43,476 nt of DNA from Phycisphaeraceae bacterium (GTDB lineage: Bacteria; Planctomycetota; Phycisphaerae; Phycisphaerales; Phycisphaeraceae): contig JADLFV010000033.1 in the NCBI GenBank assembly GCA_020849625.1, positions 1 to 43,476 on the forward strand. The letters run 5' to 3'. Shown here in pieces: positions 23,453 through 34,135 of this stretch. Both the position numbers and the translations under genes were made by a program. The notes below the pieces were generated by a model. The model had not been told where the DNA came from and did not search any database. It saw only the letters and a program-made list of their open reading frames with translations. Positions within the stretch are counted from its first letter, which is position 1; each line of letters starts with the position of its first letter.

Positions 23453-24278
23453 TCCGGCCGCGTGGCTGGAGTTGTTCGTGCTCGGCAACGTTGGGTTCCT
23501 GGCGGTGGATGTGTTCATCGCCCACGCCATCAATGCGTTTCGGGTTTGGACGCAGTGGATTCCGGTGGCGTTTTCGCTGGTCGGGCCGGTGGTGATGGTG
23601 GTGGGCATGCTGGCCAACGGACTGCGGCCGCAGCGCGGAACGTTGGGCGACTGGCTGGGCAGGATCGTGGGGGCGGGATCGATCCTGGTGGGTGTGGCAG
23701 GATTAATCCTGCACCTGGAAAGTCACTTCTTCAAACAGCAGACATTGGCGAACCTGGTGTATGCCGCGCCGTTCGTGGCGCCGCTGAGTTACACGGGGCT
23801 GGGGTTACTGTTGCTGATGAATCGCATGGTCGATCGCCGGTCGTGGGAATGGGCGCAGTGGGTGTTGCTGCTGGCATGGGGCGGGTTCGTGGGCAACTTC
23901 GGGTTGTCGCTGACGGACCATGCCCAGAATGGTTTTTTCAACGTGCTGGAGTGGGTGCCGGTGTTCACCGCGGCGTTGGCGGTGGGTTTTTTCCTGTTGG
24001 CGATCTGGATGCCGGACGGTGGATACCGCGCGGTGTGCGTGGTGGTGCTGTTGTTGCAGTGCGTGGTGGGCATGGTGGGGTTCGGATTGCATTTGTGGCG
24101 TGATGTGACGGGGCCGATGTCGGGGTTGGTGGAGAACTTTCTGTATGGGGCGCCGATCTTCGCGCCGCTGCTGTTTGTGAATTTGTCGGTGCTGGGGGGT
24201 TTGGGGCTGTGGGCGCGGCAGCGTTGTGAGGAGGAAGATCAGGTGATGCCGCAGGCCGCAGCGCAGGCGTTGGCGTGA
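23415..24278 (+). CDS. eight-helix membrane protein with internal duplication; partner of the octaheme cytochrome
   Basis: A 287-residue integral membrane protein starting at TTG 23415, six bases after GGAGG and inside the end of the cytochrome gene. Eight hydrophobic segments are visible, at about 17-40, 48-70, 83-103, 112-137, 146-168, 180-199, 204-228 and 243-267. The two halves resemble each other: HAIN..F...WIPV matches HAQN.FF...WVPV, VGVAGLILHL matches VGMVGFGLHL, and APFVAPL matches APIFAPL. Each half so has two aligned histidines (H37/H100 and H169/H226), which could bind haem b or a quinone. I do not recognise the family. The 38-base overlap and shared promoter say it works with the cytochrome, probably as its quinone-linked membrane module. 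Confidence 0.9.
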   Translation: MANTTNKPPWLSDPAAWLELFVLGNVGFLAVDVFIAHAINAFRVWTQWIPVAFSLVGPVVMVVGMLANGLRPQRGTLGDWLGRIVGAGSILVGVAGLILHLESHFFKQQTLANLVYAAPFVAPLSYTGLGLLLLMNRMVDRRSWEWAQWVLLLAWGGFVGNFGLSLTDHAQNGFFNVLEWVPVFTAALAVGFFLLAIWMPDGGYRAVCVVVLLLQCVVGMVGFGLHLWRDVTGPMSGLVENFLYGAPIFAPLLFVNLSVLGGLGLWARQRCEEEDQVMPQAAAQALA

Positions 24279-24371
24279 TCCTGGAAACATTCGCATCTGG
24301 CGTCAATCCAGTTTCCTCGGCTGGGTGGTTTGGTTACGATGACGTCTACCTTGACCCTGGAGGCATCTATC

Positions 24372-25736
24372 GTGGACGACACCCGCATCATTCTCTCGGC
24401 CAAAGACATTCCCCACGCCTGGTACAACCTGGCGAGCGATCTGCCGCAACCGATTCCGCCGCACCGGCATCCCATGACGGGCCAGCCGGTGACGCCGGAC
24501 GACATGAAGCCGATCTTTCCTGATGCGCTGATCATGCAGGAGGTGAGCACCGAACGCTGGATTGAGATTCCGGGACCAGTGCGCGAGAAACTGGCGATCT
24601 GGCGGCCGACGCCACTGGTGCGGGCGATTCAGTTGGAGAGGCATCTGAAGACCCCGGCCCGCATCTACTACAAGAACGAGGGCGTCTCGCCGCCCGGCTC
24701 GCATAAGCCCAACACCGCCATCGCCCAGGCTTACTACAACAAGCAGGCAGGCATCAAGCGCATCGCTACGGAAACCGGAGCCGGTCAGTGGGGTTCGTCG
24801 CTGGCGTTCGCCTGCGATCTGTTCGGGCTTGAATGCAAGGTCTATATGGTGCGGGTCAGCTACGAGCAGAAGCCGTATCGCCGCTCGCTGATGCAGTTGT
24901 GGGGTGCAACATGCGTGGCATCGCCATCCAAGGACACCAACGCCGGCCGGGCCATTCTGGCCAAAGATCCCAACACCACCGGCTCGCTAGGCATCGCCAT
25001 CAGTGAAGCGGTCGAAGATGCCGCCACCCACGACAACACGAATTACTCGCTGGGCAGCGTGCTCAATCACGTGTGCATGCAGCAGTCGGTGATCGGGCTG
25101 GAAGTCAAGAAGCAGTTGGCATTGGCCGAGGAAACGCCGGACATCATGATCGGCTGCGCCGGCGGCGGGTCGAACCTGGCGGGCCTGATCTTCCCGTTCG
25201 TCAAGGACACGCTGGACGGCCACGGACCGAAGCTGATCGCGGTCGAGCCGAGCGCCTGTCCGTCGCTGACTCGCGGCAAATATGCTTACGACTTCGGCGA
25301 CACCGCGGGCATGGCGCCGCTGGCGGCCATGTTCACGCTCGGTCACAGCTTCGTTCCGGCCGGCATCCACGCCGGTGGTCTGCGTTACCACGGCATGGCG
25401 CCATCGGTGTCGCTGCTGCACAAGCTGAAGGTGCTCGATGCCGTGGCGGTGCACCAGAACGCAGCGTTCGAGGCAGGTGTCATGTTCGCCCGCACCGAGG
25501 GCATCTGCCCGGCCCCGGAAACCAACCACGCCATCCGCGTCGCCATCGACGAGGCCATCAAGTGCCGCGAGACCAGGCAGGAGAAGTGCATCGTCTTCAA
25601 CTTCTCCGGCCACGGCCACTTCGACCTGGGTGCGTATGACAATTACCTGACCGGCAAGCTCGAAGACTTCGAACTGCCCCAGGCCAACATCGACAACGCG
25701 CTGAAGGAACTGCCCGCCAACGCGCCGGCGCTGTGA
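24372..25736 (+). CDS. trpB2: tryptophan synthase beta chain, TrpB2 type
   Basis: A 454-residue PLP enzyme of the TrpB2 subgroup: longer than canonical TrpB (about 400), with the typical N-terminal extension ([15 protein letters not shown]). The PLP lysine is in GSHKPNTA and the phosphate-binding loop is [18 protein letters not shown] and [12 protein letters not shown] are TrpB2-like. It condenses serine with indole, often without a TrpA partner. I chose GTG 24372 because GGAGG lies eight bases upstream; ATG 24339 is an alternative without a good site. No trpA adjoins, and a second, canonical trpB is at 40.1 kb. A cruciform-type element follows its stop. Confidence 0.95.
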   Translation: MDDTRIILSAKDIPHAWYNLASDLPQPIPPHRHPMTGQPVTPDDMKPIFPDALIMQEVSTERWIEIPGPVREKLAIWRPTPLVRAIQLERHLKTPARIYYKNEGVSPPGSHKPNTAIAQAYYNKQAGIKRIATETGAGQWGSSLAFACDLFGLECKVYMVRVSYEQKPYRRSLMQLWGATCVASPSKDTNAGRAILAKDPNTTGSLGIAISEAVEDAATHDNTNYSLGSVLNHVCMQQSVIGLEVKKQLALAEETPDIMIGCAGGGSNLAGLIFPFVKDTLDGHGPKLIAVEPSACPSLTRGKYAYDFGDTAGMAPLAAMFTLGHSFVPAGIHAGGLRYHGMAPSVSLLHKLKVLDAVAVHQNAAFEAGVMFARTEGICPAPETNHAIRVAIDEAIKCRETRQEKCIVFNFSGHGHFDLGAYDNYLTGKLEDFELPQANIDNALKELPANAPAL

Positions 25737-25768
25737 GCCGGCGTCGATTGGTGAATTCAATTGTTACG

Positions 25769-25891
25769 GGATTCATACGGTTTGCGAAAAATCATGGCGT
25801 GCCAGCTTTAGCTGGCTTGTGTACCGCCTGCATGCCGACTGAAGTCGGCACGCCCCGAAGCACGAGTTTTTCGCGGGATTGGTATGAATCC
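25769..25891. repeat. multi-level palindromic element between convergent genes
   Basis: Three nested stems: ggattcatac/gtatgaatcc (25769-25778, 25882-25891), gcgaaaaa/tttttcgc (25784-25791, 25867-25874) and ggcgtgcc/ggcacgcc (25796-25803, 25847-25854). Inside are two perfect hairpins, gccagctttagctggc (25801-25816) and gccgactgaagtcggc (25834-25849). It fills the gap between trpB2 and the UroD-family gene and would terminate both strands. Confidence 0.92.
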
Positions 25892-25893
25892 TG

Positions 25894-27090
25894 TTACGGT
25901 TTCCAAAGCGTCGCGCCGCTGACATCCGAAGGGGGCGCTGGGGCGCGATGAATCGGCTCCAGCGCGGTGTCGCGGCCCCACAGGCGGCGGATCGCGTCGC
26001 AGTAGAATACGTAATTCTCAAAGGGCACGTCCGGCGGCACGCGGTGGTCGGGCATCGGGATGTACCCGCCTTCATCCACCAGCGGGGTTAGACGTTTGAT
26101 CTCCTGCTCGATCTTGCGTGGGCCGGCCGCCAGCATGTGCTTGTCCACGCCGCCCATCAGCAACATGTCCTTGCCGTACTGTTTGCGGAAAGCGACTGGA
26201 TCGCCGCCCCAGGTGCCCACCTCGATGGGGAACATGGTGTTGACACCGGCCTCCAGCCACAGCGGGGCCAGCTCGTCGATCTTGCCGTCGCAATCCACCC
26301 AGATGACATCCACGTCGTGCTTGCGCAGCAGGCTGGTGATGCGCTGGTACTGCGGCACGAGATACTGCTTGAAATGCTGCGGCGAAAGCAGCGGGCCGGC
26401 GTTGTAGCACATGTCCTCCCAGATGGCGCCGGCATCGAAGCGCACGCCGGCGGCGAACAGGCGCTCGAGCACGCCGAGGGTGCAGTCGGCCAGGGCGACG
26501 ACCATCTCCTGGAACCAGGCGGGGTCGTCATAGACGACGTAGGAGATATTTTCCACGCCCATCCAGTTGCGCAGCCAGCCCCACAGGCTGCCTACGGGCA
26601 GGAAGCGCGGCCAGGGGTAGTCGTCGCTGCTCAAAGCGGCAATTCGTTGCTGGAAGTTGTCTCCATAGCGCTGGGGATGCGATGGGTCCAGCCGCGGCAG
26701 GTAATGCTCGCGCCAACTGGCGCGATCGACCAGGGTGTGGCCCTCGTGCTGGGGGATGGAGCCCATGTATTTCTTGCGCAGGACGAAGACGCCGTCGTTC
26801 TGGCGTTTGACTTCGTAGTCGCCGCGATCTTCGATGATCTGCTCCTCGAACAGCGGGCACAGGCCCACTGGCACGTCGATGCGGCAGTTCAGTTCCTTGA
26901 TCGAGTGCGTGAACAGCGACAGATCGGTGCCGAAATACTGCTCGCTGGTCTGCTGCATCACCCAGGCGGGCAGGCCCTGTTTGTGCCATTCGGGCAGCGT
27001 TTCATCCCAGAAGCTGAAGTCGTAGAGCGGGCAGCGGTCGCGCGGCTGATAACGCATGGTGGCTAGGAAACGTTGGCGGTGGTTCATCAT
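25894..27090 (-). CDS. uroporphyrinogen-decarboxylase (UroD) family protein, probably not a haem-pathway enzyme
   Basis: A 398-residue member of the UroD/methyl-cobalamin methyltransferase superfamily. The true decarboxylase signature (RPAWWMRQAGR-like) is absent; instead the N-terminus reads MRYQPRDRCPLYDFSFWDE. Typical of the uncharacterised subgroup are DAGAIWEDMCYNAGPLLSP, the strand DVIWVDCDGKID, EAGVNTMFPIEV and LLMGGVDKHMLAAG. The Cys in WVDCDG may bind metal as in the corrinoid methyltransferases. Such paralogues are numerous in Planctomycetes and may process methylated or sugar-derived compounds; the substrate is unknown. The start is one of two adjacent ATGs without a Shine-Dalgarno. 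Divergent from the PAS/GGDEF gene. Confidence 0.9.
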   Translation of the reverse strand: MMNHRQRFLATMRYQPRDRCPLYDFSFWDETLPEWHKQGLPAWVMQQTSEQYFGTDLSLFTHSIKELNCRIDVPVGLCPLFEEQIIEDRGDYEVKRQNDGVFVLRKKYMGSIPQHEGHTLVDRASWREHYLPRLDPSHPQRYGDNFQQRIAALSSDDYPWPRFLPVGSLWGWLRNWMGVENISYVVYDDPAWFQEMVVALADCTLGVLERLFAAGVRFDAGAIWEDMCYNAGPLLSPQHFKQYLVPQYQRITSLLRKHDVDVIWVDCDGKIDELAPLWLEAGVNTMFPIEVGTWGGDPVAFRKQYGKDMLLMGGVDKHMLAAGPRKIEQEIKRLTPLVDEGGYIPMPDHRVPPDVPFENYVFYCDAIRRLWGRDTALEPIHRAPAPPSDVSGATLWKP

Positions 27091-27242
27091 GATGCGGGCA
27101 TGTTAACCGTCGTGGCTCAGCCGGTTTGGTGGAGGGGCGGGCGTTGGCAAGATATGGAAGCAAATTGTCCGAAAAGCATGAAGCGACGGCCGCGCCTGGT
27201 CGATCTGAGTGTAGGGTGGTCCTGCACTTTGGAGGATTCAGC

Positions 27243-28193
27243 ATGGGGCCGCAATCCGGGCAGGGGATCGATTTTGAGCAGTTCTACGGTCACATGCTGG
27301 ACCAGCTTGTGGATGGTGTTTATCTGGTCGATGCCTGGGGGATCATTCGCTACTGGAACCGGCAGGCGGAGTTGTTGACCGGCTACCCGGCCGCGGAGGT
27401 CGTCGGTCGCGCCTGCAGCGATAACATCCTCTGTCACGTGGATGAGACCGGCCAGTGCCTCTGCATGCACGGCTGCCCCATGCGGGCGGCCATGGCGGAC
27501 AGTCAGGAACGCCAGGTCGAAGCCTACCTGCGCCACCGCGACGGCCATCGCGTGCCCGTGCATATCCGCGCCGCGCCACTGCACGATGTCAACGGCCGCG
27601 TCGTCGGGTGCGTCCACTGTTTCAGCGACAACACCGCCGGTCGGTTTGCCTGTGATACCGCCAACGCCCGACCGGCCGATCCGGCGCTGATCGATTCACT
27701 GACCGGCCTGGCCAACCGCCGCCATTTGGAACGCGAACTGATTCAGAGTCTGGCCCAGTTGCAGCAGGGCGGGCCGGCCTTCAGCCTGATTCTGGCGGAT
27801 ATCGATTACTTCCATCGCTTCAACGATTGCTACGGCTATCAGCAGGGCGATCGACTCCTGAAACTGCTGGCCGACACGCTCTCACACACCTGCCGCTGCC
27901 ATGACACGCCGTATCGCCTGGCGGATGATCAGTTGCTGATCCTGGCCCGCTGTTCGCAATCGGGCGACCTGGCCCGCTTCGCCGAGCGCATCCGCGTGCT
28001 GGTCGGCCATTCCCTGCTGAGCGAAAACGGGCGGGCCCTGTGCGTCAGCATCTCGGTCGGCGCCACGCTGGCGCGGCCGCAGGACACCACCGCTTCGTTG
28101 ATGAACCGGGCCAGCCGGCTGCTGCACCAGAGCAAGCAGGCCGGCCGCAATCGCGTAACCTGCGATCCGGCTGTCAATGTCCAGGCGGCGTAA
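27243..28193 (+). CDS. PAS sensor protein with degenerate GGDEF domain
   Basis: 316 residues. A PAS domain (about 12-125) carries a cysteine-rich insert of the type CHVDETGQCLCMHGCP, common in PAS-GGDEF proteins. A GGDEF-fold domain (about 155-305) follows: SLTGLANRRHLE, then LADIDYFHRFNDCYGYQQGD with metal and guanine residues retained. The signature itself reads ADDQL instead of GGDEF, so the glycines and the catalytic Glu are gone. It most likely cannot make cyclic-di-GMP and may act as a sensor or GTP-binding regulator. No EAL domain and no membrane segment. GGAGG seven bases before ATG 27243 fixes the start. Confidence 0.92.
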   Translation: MGPQSGQGIDFEQFYGHMLDQLVDGVYLVDAWGIIRYWNRQAELLTGYPAAEVVGRACSDNILCHVDETGQCLCMHGCPMRAAMADSQERQVEAYLRHRDGHRVPVHIRAAPLHDVNGRVVGCVHCFSDNTAGRFACDTANARPADPALIDSLTGLANRRHLERELIQSLAQLQQGGPAFSLILADIDYFHRFNDCYGYQQGDRLLKLLADTLSHTCRCHDTPYRLADDQLLILARCSQSGDLARFAERIRVLVGHSLLSENGRALCVSISVGATLARPQDTTASLMNRASRLLHQSKQAGRNRVTCDPAVNVQAA

Positions 28194-28253
28194 ATCATGT
28201 CCAATTGGGCGATCGCCTGAAATAAACCATCGTGCATCTCGGTTGGGTACGCA

Positions 28254-29120
28254 ATGGATCGCTTTCTCATGCGCTCGGTCACCCTGTCGCTGTGCCTTCT
28301 GGCGGCCGCCGGAGGGGCGGTCCCCGGTTGGGCAGCGACCAGCCAGCGCGTTGAGCAACCCCATTCCCGAGCTAGCCTTATTTCCGAGCAGGCAGCCGTG
28401 GCGCCCGGCCAGACCCTCACCGTGGGCCTGCTGCTGGAGCCGGACGAGCACTGGCATACCTACTGGCAGAACCCCGGTGACAGCGGCCTGGCGACCAGTA
28501 TCCGCTGGACGCTGCCCGAGGGGTACGAGGCCGGCGACATCCAATGGCCGGCACCGCAGCTTTTCAGGCTCCCGGGGCCGATTCTGAACTTCGGTTACGA
28601 GGGGCCGGTGCTTCTGCTGACGCAGATCAAAGTGCCCGCTGAGGCGCCGGGCGATTCAGTCACCATCCAGGCGGCTGCCCGCTGGCTGACCTGTAGCCCC
28701 GATGCGTGCCTGCCGGGCAAGGCGAACCTGACGCTCACACTGCCGCTGACCGCACAGAACCCGCCGTCAAATGCGGCTGCGGCTGCGCAATTCGACGCCG
28801 CTCGGGCTGACATGCCGCGTGCCGTCGAGGGTGACGAGATCAAGGTGGACTTCAACGCCGAAGCGCGTTTCATCCTGTTGTCTTTCACGCTGGATCAACC
28901 GATCGAGCCTGAGCAGATTTTCTTTTTCGCTGCCGACGGCCAACACATCCAGGCTCAGCCCGGCCTCATCGAGCGCGTCAAGGACAACACCTACGCCATC
29001 GCCCTGAAGCTGGTCAACGATCAATCGCCGCCCCCGCCACGACTGCGCGGCGTGCTGCGATGCGGCGACAACGCGCTGTGGATCGACCGACCGATTCCAG
29101 AGTCACGTTCACACGAGTAA
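28254..29120 (+). CDS. DsbD/ScsB N-terminal-like secreted protein
   Basis: A 288-residue exported protein. A signal peptide (about residues 6-28, hydrophobic then AA near the cleavage site) precedes a domain like the periplasmic N-terminus of ScsB/DsbD thiol transporters: EPDEHWHTYWQNPGDSG, TLPEGYEAGDIQWPAP and FGYEGPVLL. One cysteine pair is visible in WLTCSPDACLPG, which could take or give electrons. The membrane electron-transfer domain is absent, so it is a stand-alone domain. The next gene, 21 bases on, is a thioredoxin-fold redoxin, and the two are likely one redox unit. The start ATG 28254 has a weak ribosome site; ATG 28269 is possible. Confidence 0.88.
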   Translation: MDRFLMRSVTLSLCLLAAAGGAVPGWAATSQRVEQPHSRASLISEQAAVAPGQTLTVGLLLEPDEHWHTYWQNPGDSGLATSIRWTLPEGYEAGDIQWPAPQLFRLPGPILNFGYEGPVLLLTQIKVPAEAPGDSVTIQAAARWLTCSPDACLPGKANLTLTLPLTAQNPPSNAAAAAQFDAARADMPRAVEGDEIKVDFNAEARFILLSFTLDQPIEPEQIFFFAADGQHIQAQPGLIERVKDNTYAIALKLVNDQSPPPPRLRGVLRCGDNALWIDRPIPESRSHE

Positions 29121-29141
29121 CACCCACCCAGGAGTAAATCC

Positions 29142-29768
29142 ATGAAGCGCAACCTGTCCTACCTGATTGTGACCGTCTTGGCTGTCACGTTGATGGCAGT
29201 CTGGCTGAATCAGCCGCGCGCCGATGCCCAGCCCATGCAGGGCCAGGCCAAGTCATCGCTGCCGGCCGCGCCGACCTTCACCGCGACTGACACCCATAAC
29301 AACACGGTTTCCCTGTCCGATTACGCCGGGCAATACGTGGTCCTCGAATGGACCAACAAGGATTGCCCCTTCGTCAAGAAGTTCTACAAGCCCGGCAAAA
29401 TGCAGCAGCTTCAGAAAACCTACACCGACAAGGGCGTGGTCTGGCTGACCGTCTGTTCCTCAGCCGAGGGCAAACAGGGCTACATGACCGCCGACCAGTG
29501 GAACAGCCACATCGCCGAGCAGAATTCACAAGCCTCGGCCGTGCTGATGGACACCAGCGGCGAGATCGGCCACGCCTACGGGGCAACCAACACGCCGCAG
29601 TTCGTCATCATCAACCCTGACGGCAAGATTATCTACCAGGGCGCCATCGACGACAATCCCTCCGCCGACTCGGCTGAGATTGATAACGCCAACAACTACG
29701 TCACCCAGGTGCTCGACGCCAGCCTGGTCCGCCAGACCAAACCCTACGGCTGCGGCGTGAAGTACTGA
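29142..29768 (+). CDS. secreted thioredoxin-fold redoxin (AhpC/TSA-like)
   Basis: A 208-residue exported redoxin. Signal peptide about 1-30 (LSYLIVTVLAVTLMAVWL), then the thioredoxin fold: FTATDTHNNTVSLSDYAGQ, VVLEWTNKDCPFVKKFY with C75, a cis-proline region TNTPQFVIINPDG, and GAIDDNPS. A single cysteine sits in place of a CxxC; further cysteines are in TVCSSAEG and the C-terminal YGCGVKY. This form is common in the 'thioredoxin family protein' group of Planctomycetes; it may be a peroxidase or a cytochrome-c-maturation-type reductase. AGGAG seven bases before the ATG. Co-transcribed with the DsbD-N-like gene and followed by an intrinsic terminator. Confidence 0.92.
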   Translation: MKRNLSYLIVTVLAVTLMAVWLNQPRADAQPMQGQAKSSLPAAPTFTATDTHNNTVSLSDYAGQYVVLEWTNKDCPFVKKFYKPGKMQQLQKTYTDKGVVWLTVCSSAEGKQGYMTADQWNSHIAEQNSQASAVLMDTSGEIGHAYGATNTPQFVIINPDGKIIYQGAIDDNPSADSAEIDNANNYVTQVLDASLVRQTKPYGCGVKY

Positions 29769-29800
29769 ATCGCATCCGCTGACATACCTCACCTCCCCGA

Positions 29801-29831
29801 AGCCCATGGTGTTTCACCGTGGGCTTTTTAC
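29801..29831 (+). terminator. intrinsic terminator after the redoxin gene
   Basis: Stem agcccatggtg/caccgtgggct with one G-U type pair and loop ttt, followed directly by ttttta. This is the most classical Rho-independent terminator in the window. Confidence 0.85.
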
Positions 29832-29898
29832 GTTTGGCGACCTGCCCACCAGCGAGAGGTTCTCCCCTCAGAGAACGCTGGCTGGAACGTTTGAAATC

Positions 29899-32535
<2,637 letters not shown>

Positions 32536-32619
32536 GCAGGAGGTAGAGAGTAGGCAGTCCCGGAGCGGGATTTCAAGAAGAAACAGCAATCCGCATTCTA
32601 TGTCTGTGACGCGGGTGAG

Positions 32620-33936
32620 ATGCTACGCCAGTTTCTGAAATATAGAACCATGCCCTCCATCCGGCAGAAAATCTACAACGTGATCTCCAAACACCTCTGC
32701 GACAGTGAATTCTCTCGCGGGGACGTGCTACGCATTATCGATCAGGACTATCCAAGAACGAATCACGAGTCCATCCTGCCGAGCGACTATCTTTGCCGGG
32801 ATTCGCTGAAAAAGGATCCGAGCAACGATGACAACCGAGGCAACTACCAGACTTACCCCAGGTTTTTGGAACGACTCGGCCGTAATCGGTACCGCTTTGT
32901 GGGTTGGGACGGTAAAGAGCCTGACAGCATTGATGCTCCTGTCCTAAGAAATGTTCGAGTTGAATCGCAGCGACAGCAGACGGTTCAGCCTAAGGCTCAA
33001 AATGTTGCACCCGTGGTGATTGCTCCTGGACTCAGCAGGAGAACAGGCCAATCTGGGACAGCCGCATTGCACGCCACCATGCCAATGATCGTTACTGCTG
33101 ATTTCCCCACACGACAGATAGGAAAGACCGAGACAAATCAGCTTTGGAGCCGAATAGAGGGATGTTTGAATGCAGGTCTTACAGAATGGCGGACACGAAT
33201 CGTCCAACTGGATCAGGTAACTGCAATCGAAGCCCGCGAACGTGGCCGCGTGTGGACTGACAACGAATGTTTTGAGGGACTAGTTCGTTCCGTCCTCTCT
33301 AACTCAACTGACTGGGCGAAAGTTGAGGCTGTCCTTCCCGAGATGGGCAGTCTATTTCATGGTTTTGATCTACGATGGTATGCACAGGTATCTCCTTCAT
33401 ATGTGGGCAAAACAGTCATCCCATGGTTTATGGCTCACCGTGCTGGCTCACTTACGTTGGACCGAGATCTCAAAAATCTGATTCTTGCGGCTCAAAAACT
33501 TGTTGACTACTCGAAGAAGCATGGTTCTCTTGAGAAGTACTTCACCGCTATGTTTAACGCGTGTAAGCAGGACGCAAAAGCGGTTGCTGTTTTACTCGGA
33601 TCATCTGCTAGCCGAGACAAACTCCCCACGCTTGGGATTCCATTGGCCGCAGAGTTTCTTAAGAATATTGGATATGATGTATCAAAACCGGATAGACATA
33701 TTTGTCGTGCGGTAGGTTGTTTTGGATGGATCAGATTTACCAAGTGGCCAGATAAAACGGGAACAAAGGCCCCAAAGGTTACGGAATCTGAATTGCAATC
33801 TGTTATGCGCATCATGGAAGTGTTTGCCAAGCACGTATGTATGCGAACAACTTTTGTAGATAACGCAGTATGGTTGCTCTGCGCGAAGAGCGGCCTATAC
33901 ATGACCAATGATTGTCTGGCTGCGCTGTCAATCTGA
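32620..33936 (+). CDS. two-domain protein: helical N-terminal domain plus HhH-GPD DNA-glycosylase-like C-terminus
   Basis: 438 residues, and clearly lower in GC than its neighbours, which suggests transfer. Residues about 12-95 (IRQKIYNVISKHL...YPRFLERLGRNRYRFVG) look like a small winged-helix-type domain of the sort that precedes effectors in restriction or defence proteins; this is inference. A Gln/Pro/Val linker follows (95-165). The C-terminus (about 185-438) resembles HhH-GPD base-excision glycosylases: LPTLGIPLAAEFLKNIGYD then KPDRHICR (about 356-363), where the Asp matches the catalytic position. No FeS cysteine set is seen. It lies 200 bases before tag, another glycosylase, on the same strand. 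ATG 32650 is an alternative start; neither has a strong ribosome site. Confidence 0.85.
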   Translation: MLRQFLKYRTMPSIRQKIYNVISKHLCDSEFSRGDVLRIIDQDYPRTNHESILPSDYLCRDSLKKDPSNDDNRGNYQTYPRFLERLGRNRYRFVGWDGKEPDSIDAPVLRNVRVESQRQQTVQPKAQNVAPVVIAPGLSRRTGQSGTAALHATMPMIVTADFPTRQIGKTETNQLWSRIEGCLNAGLTEWRTRIVQLDQVTAIEARERGRVWTDNECFEGLVRSVLSNSTDWAKVEAVLPEMGSLFHGFDLRWYAQVSPSYVGKTVIPWFMAHRAGSLTLDRDLKNLILAAQKLVDYSKKHGSLEKYFTAMFNACKQDAKAVAVLLGSSASRDKLPTLGIPLAAEFLKNIGYDVSKPDRHICRAVGCFGWIRFTKWPDKTGTKAPKVTESELQSVMRIMEVFAKHVCMRTTFVDNAVWLLCAKSGLYMTNDCLAALSI

Positions 33937-34020
33937 ATTTCGCCGGTTTGAGTCGCTATCCCACTTTGGGGGATTGTTATCGCACCCGTTGGGGTTGTTC
34001 TTGGCTTCGCAGCTTCCGTA

Positions 34021-34060
34021 TTCTTCTCTGCGCCTCCGTGTCTCTGCGCCCTCCGCGATG
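34021..34060. repeat. solitary ctctgcgcctccgtg repeat arm
   Basis: ttcttctctgcgcctccgtg followed by tctctgcgccctccgcgatg belongs to the cgcagag/ctctgcg repeat style seen at 35016-35105, but the matching left arm is missing here. It lies between the glycosylase-like gene and tag. The rest of that 199-base gap holds nothing recognisable. Confidence 0.6.
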
Positions 34061-34135
34061 AGTATTTCGCGTTTTGGCGCTGAGTGATCTATCCCTTGGC
34101 TGCCGCATGGCTGGCAATCCCGTTAGAATCACGCC

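Noticed and set aside
33937..34135. Small gene between the glycosylase-like gene and tag
   Set aside because: No open frame with coding character; the gap holds a lone repeat arm.
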